The notes below the pieces were generated by a model. That model worked only from the letters and a program-made list of their open reading frames with translations. It had not been told where the DNA came from and ran no database searches. This document shows positions 57,395 to 64,000 of a stretch of 64,000 nt of DNA, piece by piece. The position numbers and the translations under genes are program-made. Source of the stretch: Posidonia oceanica (lineage: Eukaryota; Streptophyta; Magnoliopsida; Alismatales; Posidoniaceae). The stretch is taken from assembly GCA_037176725.1 (NCBI GenBank), contig JAZBRS010000060.1, positions 55,332,001 through 55,396,000 on the forward strand, read 5' to 3'. Position 1 is the first letter of the stretch, and every line of letters starts with the position of its first letter.

Positions 57395-58369
57395 TATAGT
57401 AATCCTGAAATTCTGATCGTCCACGCACGATGCCAAAGCTCGCGTGCACTGATCAAAATAGGCTCACTATATGCGGCAGGATCCGAGTGAAGAAACTTGA
57501 CTCGGAAATACTGGCAAAAAGAAGAAAAAGAAATGATAAGACAAATCGGAGTCGCCACCAGGTCTATTAAATTGGGAGACAGGGAAAACCGAGGGTAATG
57601 CATGAAAAGACATGCAAAACAGGATGCAAAGAGATGCAATGCTATGCTATGCTATGCTATGACTCGTGCCTAGGATGAAGGAAAGGTCGATGCGGGCAAA
57701 GAGAAAGGGCAAGGACTCCTGTTACGGACGGGGAAGATGTTAGGCACCCCCGATACGTCCAAGAGTCGGTCTTTCTTAGGCAATCTCGCACGCTAATGCA
57801 GGGAAATGCTAGCCTAATGCCTAAATGCAATGAATGTCTGCTTGCTATGCATGGGAAATAAACGTGTTATCTATGTGCTCAGCAGCGCTGCTAGTGTTTC
57901 GAACCGGCCGAACACTGGTTCGTGAGAACTCCTAGGTAGTAAGCATCATAACCCTAATGCAAATGCAGGCGATAAAACAAAATTACGGGGAAAACCAGGC
58001 AATGCAAACGACATGCAAGGGATAAACCAAAGCGGGCGCAGAAAACGGTGCGAGCGCGGAAAATGATGCAAAGGCGCAGAAAACGATGCAAAGGCAAGGA
58101 AAACGATGCAAAGGCACAGTGCAAAACCAAAACAGGAGTCAGGAAGCATGCATGGGGGTGGCAGTACGCATTAGGAGCAATAAAACGTGGAAAACGACGA
58201 GCAAAGCAAAAGCGGCATTTTAAAACCTCACTTCAACCAACTGCAAGCGTTGGACGCTGGCAACATCGGCGTCCAACGTTGGACGCTGGCATTGCTGGCG
58301 TCCAACACCTGCTGAAGGTAGACAGCATGCAATTTTCAAAAAAAGGATGCATTCTAGCTATATGGATGC
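57395..58369 (-). mobile_element. 5' LTR of element A, interrupted by LTR B
   Basis: Adjoins the primer site and is alignable with 44951-45950, including the hairpin doublet at 58248-58305 and the PBS-like 11-mer at 57547-57557. It is cut at ATGGATGC by the plus-strand LTR B. The rest lies beyond the window. Confidence 0.8.
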
Positions 58370-61300
58370 TGTAGACACCCCATTTTGACAGGTTGAATTA
58401 GTGGAATCCTTCTGGTGGCTTCTGAACCTTAACCTAAACCCAAAACCACATTCTTCTTTTCAAATCAAACCCAAAACCAAACCTAGAATCACACCCATTT
58501 CCTAAACCCAAAAACCACTCAAAAACCATAGGAAAATCCATCCTTTGCAACCTAGAAAACCCTCCAAAAAGCCCTTAGAATCTCCCACCAAAACTACTCC
58601 CAAAAATCCTAGAAAACCTAGGTAGAACCACCCTTTTTCTAGACCCAAAAACCCTTCCATAAACCTTCCAAAATCCTACTTCAAACCCTAGGTTAAACAC
58701 TAGAAACCCTAGGTTAAACACTAGAAACCCTAGGTCACACACTCACCCAATCCCACTTCAATTCCAAGCCTTTATCCTCCCCATCTCTCCAAATTATCAT
58801 TTTCTCTCTCCAAAATTATTCTTTTCTCTCTCTTCTCTACTCTCCCTCTTATTCTCCTTCTTTTCCTCTCCTTCTTCCTTCTATTCTTGCTTTCCAGTGG
58901 GCCCACCTTATGCATCTTTCCTTCTTGTATTTTATCTTATTTTTATTTTATCTCTTGATTTTCTAATATTTAATTTCTTTCCTCCCCTCTCTTTCTTTCT
59001 TTCTTTCTCCATTTCTTTCTTTTCTTCTTCCTCTCCTTTTCCTCTCTTCCACACTAAACCTTTAAAACTCTAATTAGGAAAAAAAAAAGGAAAGCAAAAG
59101 AGAAACAAATCAAAGTCTTAAGAAATAATTAAAAAAACTTGAACAAATAATTAAAAGAAAATTCCAACTAAAAGCAACTAAAAACTAAGAATGCAATCTA
59201 AAAAATATAAAACAAACAAGAGGAAAATACTATTAAAAACAAACAAAAGAAAAATATAATCAAAACAAACAAAAAGAAAGAACCCTATTAAAAATAACAA
59301 CAATCAAAAGCAAATGCTAGGAAAGAAGAAACAATTAAAAAACCTAGGATAAGTAATTAAAAATCAATTAACAAATCTAAGGAAACAATTAAAAACACAA
59401 ACTTAAAACAATTTAAAAGACTTAATTAAAAAAAAAAAGAGGAAAAACTTAACAAGAAAAACTTAACTTAAAAATATTAAAAAACTTAACAAACATTTAA
59501 AACAAACTTAAAAAAAACAATTTAAAGAAAAACTTAAGAAAAATTGTAAAAACTAAAATCAAAACTGAAACCCCTCTTAACCCTAATTTTAAAAAAATTA
59601 AAAAACAATCCTTTAAAACCTAATTAAAAATCTTAACCTAAAAACAATTACTCTAAAATATTTCCAAATCCTTTTTTATTTTATTCCAATCTTTTTCCTT
59701 TTTTCTTCTTTCCTTCTCCTTTCTTTCTCTTTCTTCTTTTTCTTTTTTTTTTCTTACCTCTTAATCCGACCCGGTCCACTGCCTTCTCCCTTCCTTTCCT
59801 TCTTTTCTTTTTTTCTTTCTTTCTTTTCCAGCGATTCAGCCTAGCCCACCTGCCTGCTGCCTTAGCCCTCCTCCTTCCCTTCTTTCCTTCCTTCCTTCTT
59901 CTTCTTCCTTCTGTGTTTTCTCCTGCGAACGTAGAACAGCCTTCCCCCTCCGTTTTCAAATTCAATTTCTCCCCTCCATCAAATCAGCAACAGCACCCTC
60001 TGCTCTCACACCCTCTCTCAGCTTCCCAACCTCCTCTTCGGCGGCATTAATCGCATGTCGCCTCGCCAGTCACAGCCCTCAGCAACAGTTCCCCCCGTGC
60101 CAGTGGAATTTGAAATCCACTGCTCGCGCTCGTCCCCAGCCAGCCTCTGATAAAACCAGCACCCTCGGCAATCCTCCACCACCTTTTGCCAGCTGAGAGA
60201 AAACCAGAGAGAGCGTGAGAGCCCAGAATTTCCCTTCCTCCTCCTCTGAAAAATCCTAGCATCTTCCTTCCTCTGAACCAGACCCCTAAAGCCTCCCAAA
60301 CATCAGCAAATCCATCCTCAAACCACACCTGAACATCCAGCAATCACCTCCCCTCATTCCACGACCAGTATCCACACAAACTCCCCCCAAACACCTGAAC
60401 CTCCTCCATAGAACCCAACTCCCTTCCACCCAGAATTCCCCGCACCACAGACCACAGAATCCTCCCAAATTCTTCCCCAGAACTCGCCTAAACCCCAGCT
60501 TTCCAGACCCCCCGGCCTTCAGCCCAGCAACCCACCACAGTCCCGACCATCCACAACAAACACCCGCACCAGATTTCTGTCCAAAACCACCCAACCAACA
60601 AACACCCTCTATGCAATTCAAACACCCACTCACCTTCACTAGACCTCCAGCAGCCTACCGGAGCCTTCCATCCAGCCCGACAAGCCACAGTTCACTCCCC
60701 CCACCTCCGGCAGAACCAGTTGAACCCAAGAAAGCCATCTTCTTCCTCCGGCCTGCAAGCTTGCACCTGAGCATCCAGAAAGCTTCGGAGCATCGCTAGG
60801 AGTGGAACCAGACCCTCGCGAGCCGCCGGGAACGCCTGTAGCAGCTGGACCGTCACCGCTGACCTCTGCTTAGACCACTGACGTCGGGGGAGCACACCGG
60901 CCATCGTAAAAGCTATTTCTTCGCCCCCTTAACTTAGTTTTCTTCCTCTCCTGCTTCTTGACCCATTAGAATAGGGTTTCGTCCCCTGTCGTGCGAAGTC
61001 GCCTCCGCCGCTGACTTGTCTTCTCCGGCGAGCTCGTTGCGCGCGATCCCGTCTCCGGCCCGCTCGTCCCTTGCCGATCATCCTCTGAGCATCGTGGAGG
61101 TTCCAGGAGTCCGTTTTTGCCCTCCGTTTCCGCCTGGGATGCCTCCAACCTCCAGTATGCTTCCAGAAGCTCTGCAGAGCTTCGCCGCCTCCTCCGATCT
61201 ACTCCAAGCTCCGTCATGGCTCGCCGACCTACCTCCAGCCTCTAGGGACCTCCGGCGCAGCTTCCCAGCCCTCCAGCGCCGCCAGAGCGGGTCTTCTTCT

Positions 61301-62621
61301 CCGGCACAGCTGTCTGCTTGTTTTGCTACAGTGTTTTTATTATTATAATGCCGTACGTTTGCCTTTGGTTTTATTTTTTTGTTAACTTACAAATTTTACC
61401 ATGATATTGCATTTCTGCCTTGTAGATGTTTGTATTTACTTTCCAGTCCAGCTGCAGTTTAAGTTTCATTTACTTCTGAATAAAAACCATATAAATTTGC
61501 ATGAAAAATATGTAGTTTCCTTTATTTGCATATCAGTCCAGCTGTAGTTAAAAAACTTTAGTTTTCTTTTAGTTTCAGTCCTACTCTTTATTTTTATTAC
61601 ATGTTAGTCCTCTGCAGTTCTCAGCATTTTATTTTTTCTTTAGTTTTAGCCCTGTCATTTATTTTATTTGCATGTTGGTCCTGCTGTAGTTCAAATTACT
61701 TTTCTGTTTCTTAGTTTCCAGTCCAGTAATTTATTTATTTTGCATCTAGATCCTGTGGTTGTTAAATGTCATTTAAATGTCTGTTTTTACTTTATTACAT
61801 AGCTCTTTAATCCCTCTGTTTATTTTATTTGCAAATCAGTCCTCTGTTCAGTTGTTAAATTCATTTAATTTCTTATTTTTCCATATTGCATTGCACTTTT
61901 ATCCTGTTTTATTTTATTTTACTATTTAGTCCTCTGCATGCATGCACAATATCATTTAATTGCATTTTTTCCATACTAAATTGCATTTAAGCCTCCAGTT
62001 TTTCAAAATCTTTGCATTTAGGTCCCTAGGTTTTCAAAAACTTTGCATTTAGGTCCCTGGTTTTGCATTTGTTTGCATCCAGGTCCCAATCTTTTTAAAA
62101 TCATTGCACATAAGTCCCTAACTTTTCAAAAACATTGCATTTAAATCCCTAACTTTTCAAAATATCACACTTAGGTCCTTTTTTGCATTTTTGCATGCAT
62201 TGCACCCATGCATCATTGCACTTAGCTTTTTTGCACACTTTTAAGCACTTTTAGCTCCCATGTATGTGGGAGGACCTGTTCTGCACACCCCTAGGACCCT
62301 TTTTACACTTAGATCCTTTCTTCTCCCCTGGCCCTTGGGCCTTCTGCCTTGAAGTCTAGATATCTTTCGATCGGACAGCCGGATTTTTGCAACCAAGATA
62401 TCCGGACCACCCTGGTAGAGTGGACTCCCATGCTGACCAAGTTTGCCTCTGATCAGGCCTCAGATCTCCAAGGTAAGTCCTTCTGAACTCCTGCACAGCA
62501 TCCTTATTACATATCACTTGCATTGCATGCATTGTTTTCGCCTCGCGTTTTCCATGCATGTAGATTAGGACTTCCTCTTCTTGCCAATCCACTCTACTCC
62601 CTCTTTTTACGTACTCTTAGC
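58370..62621 (+). mobile_element. LTR B, partial (5' and middle parts)
   Basis: Starts TGTAGACACCCCATTTTGACAGG inside the reversed LTR of element A. It follows the layout of the central LTR: A-rich, CT-rich, TATA-like TGATAAAACC at 60148, GC-rich leader, TTGCAT/GGTCC stretch (61400-62250) and splice-donor-like CAAG|GTAAGTCC at 62473. A 24-bp duplication containing AAACCCTAGG lies at 58690-58740. It is interrupted at 62621 by LTR C. Confidence 0.8.
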
Positions 62622-64000
62622 TATAGTAATCCTGAATTCTAATCGTCTATGCACATTACCAAAGCTTGTGTGCACCGATCAAAATAGGCTCACTATATGC
62701 GGCTGGATCCAAGGGAAGAACTCGACTTGGAAACGCTGGCAAAAGAAAAGAAAAGAAATGATAAGACAATTCGGAGTCGCCACCGGGTCTATTGAATTGG
62801 AAGACAAGGAAAACCAGAGGTTAAGCATGAGAAGACATGCGAAACCAGATGCAAGGAGGGGCAAAGGGATGCGAGGCGAAGCTAAGCTATGCTATGCTAC
62901 TATGCTATGCTATGACTCAAGCCTAGGATAAAGGAAGGGTCGGTGCGAGCCAAGAGAAAGGGCAAGGACTCCTGTTACGCACGGGGAAGGTGTTAGGCAC
63001 CCCAATACGTCCGAGAGTCGGTCTTTCTTAGACAATCTCGTGCTAATGCAGGGAATTGCTAGCCTAATGCCTAAATGCCTTAAATGCTTACCTACTATGC
63101 ATTGGAAATAAATGTGCAATCTAAATGCTTAACCATGCTGCTAGTGTTTCGAACTGGGCGGACCTTAGTTCGTGAGAACTCCTAAGCAGTAAGCATCACA
63201 ACTCTAAATGCAAATGCAAGCGAGAAAGCAAAACAGCGGGAAAACCAAGCAATGCAGGTGACATGCGAGCGATAAAGCAAGGCAGGTGCGGAAAACGGTG
63301 CGAAAATGCAGAAAACAATGCAAAGCATGGAAAACGGTGCAGATGGCGGAAAGCAATGCAAAGGGGTGCAGAAAACCATGCAAAGGAGCAGGAAAACAAT
63401 GCAAAATGCAGAAAATGGGGCAAAGTACGGAAAACGAGGCAAAACGGGGTGCGAAATCAAAACAAAGGGGTGGGTAACATACATTGCGGTTGTAACAAGC
63501 CAAAGAAGCAATAAAATGCGAGAAACGGCGAACGAAACGAAATCTGCGCTTTAAAATGGCTGTCAGCCATCTGCAAGCATTGGACGCTGGCAACACCAGC
63601 GTCCAACACCTGCTGCAGACAAACAGCATGCATTTTTTGGAAAACCATGCATTCTAACTATATGGATGCAATACAGATGCAAATATGCAACTAAATGGGT
63701 GCTAGACATGCAAATCTAACCTAACAAAAGATTAGAAGGGAATCAGAACAAGGAGCATGCCAGAATCCAAGATCAAAGCATGCAGGTTGTTGGACGCCTG
63801 TAGGCTGGGCGTTCAACGTTAGACGCCAGAGAGGCCGGCGTCCAACAAGAACAGAAGACAGAGGAGAGAAGGGAGCATACAAGAGATAGAGGAGAGTTGG
63901 GATCATGCATTTGGGCTACTGGGATTGAGCAGGGGGCAAACAAGCAAGCATGGGAAACATAAAAAGTTGATTCAGGCCTTACCTGTGCTAAGTGCCAGGC
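62622..64000 (-). mobile_element. LTR C, partial, runs off the window
   Basis: Reversed LTR 3' end (TATAGTAATCC) with PBS-like 11-mer at 62772-62782, conserved block near 62920-63010, degenerate minisatellite (63290-63440) and hairpins at about 63575-63608 and 63787-63846. Closest to the LTRs of element A. Confidence 0.75.

Noticed and set aside
58680..58745. AAACCCTAGG repeats resembling plant telomere sequence
   Set aside because: Only two to three 24-bp units with AGG and spacer sequence, not the 7-bp telomere repeat; part of LTR B.

Overview
The window is plant nuclear DNA, from an angiosperm and perhaps a eudicot. It is almost entirely nested LTR retrotransposons of the Ty3/gypsy Tat (Ogre-like) group. 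The grounds are very long LTRs starting TGTTGACACCCC or TGTAGACACCCC, a primer site TGGCGACTCTGCTGGGGA, plant-type Gag, retropepsin and integrase sequences, extra ORFs of plant-mobile type (DUF7745-like and PF04195-like), and tandem repeats just upstream of 3' LTRs. I found no rRNA, tRNA, CRISPR array or convincing intact host gene.

Left part (1-7913). The window opens inside a plus-strand LTR that ends at 4570. A host-like segment follows, 4571-7908. It carries a minus-strand pseudogene with two zinc knuckles and a DUF4283-like domain, in one frame broken by two TAG codons.

Centre (7914-32898). This is one complete, young element of 24,985 bp flanked by the direct repeat GCAGT. Its order is: 5' LTR (5,736 bp), primer site, long leader, Gag, retropepsin, a low-complexity spacer, the C-terminal part of integrase, an A-rich gap, a DUF7745-like ORF, about 2.7 kb of five kinds of tandem repeat, polypurine tract, 3' LTR (5,787 bp). 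Reverse transcriptase, RNase H and the integrase N-terminus are absent, yet the flanking frame is continuous apart from two TAG codons. The element must therefore depend on enzymes supplied in trans.

Right of it (32904-39784). AT-rich unique DNA holds small inverted-repeat elements, including a Tourist-like MITE with TAA target duplication. Then comes the decayed PF04195/coiled-coil ORF of another plus-strand element (called F here), its minisatellite, its polypurine tract and its 3' LTR (39785-42816).

Right end (42817-64000). Successive related LTRs are inserted into each other, mostly on the minus strand. D (42817) lies in F, E (44606) in D, and A (44951 onward) in E. Element A has a 3' LTR, a gag-only interior with a plus-strand LTR fragment G (49769 to about 51890), a primer site and a 5' LTR start. 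LTR B (plus, 58370) lies in A, and LTR C (minus, 62622 to the window end) lies in B.

The most notable signals are RNA- or DNA-structural rather than new proteins. They are covarying short stem-loops in the 3' repeats of two divergent elements, paired GTTGGACGC/GCGTCCAAC hairpins with compensatory changes in several LTRs, an 11-base copy of the primer site inside every LTR, a stem-loop that pairs the LTR start with sequence upstream of the polypurine tract, and conserved intron-like signals in the LTR leader.
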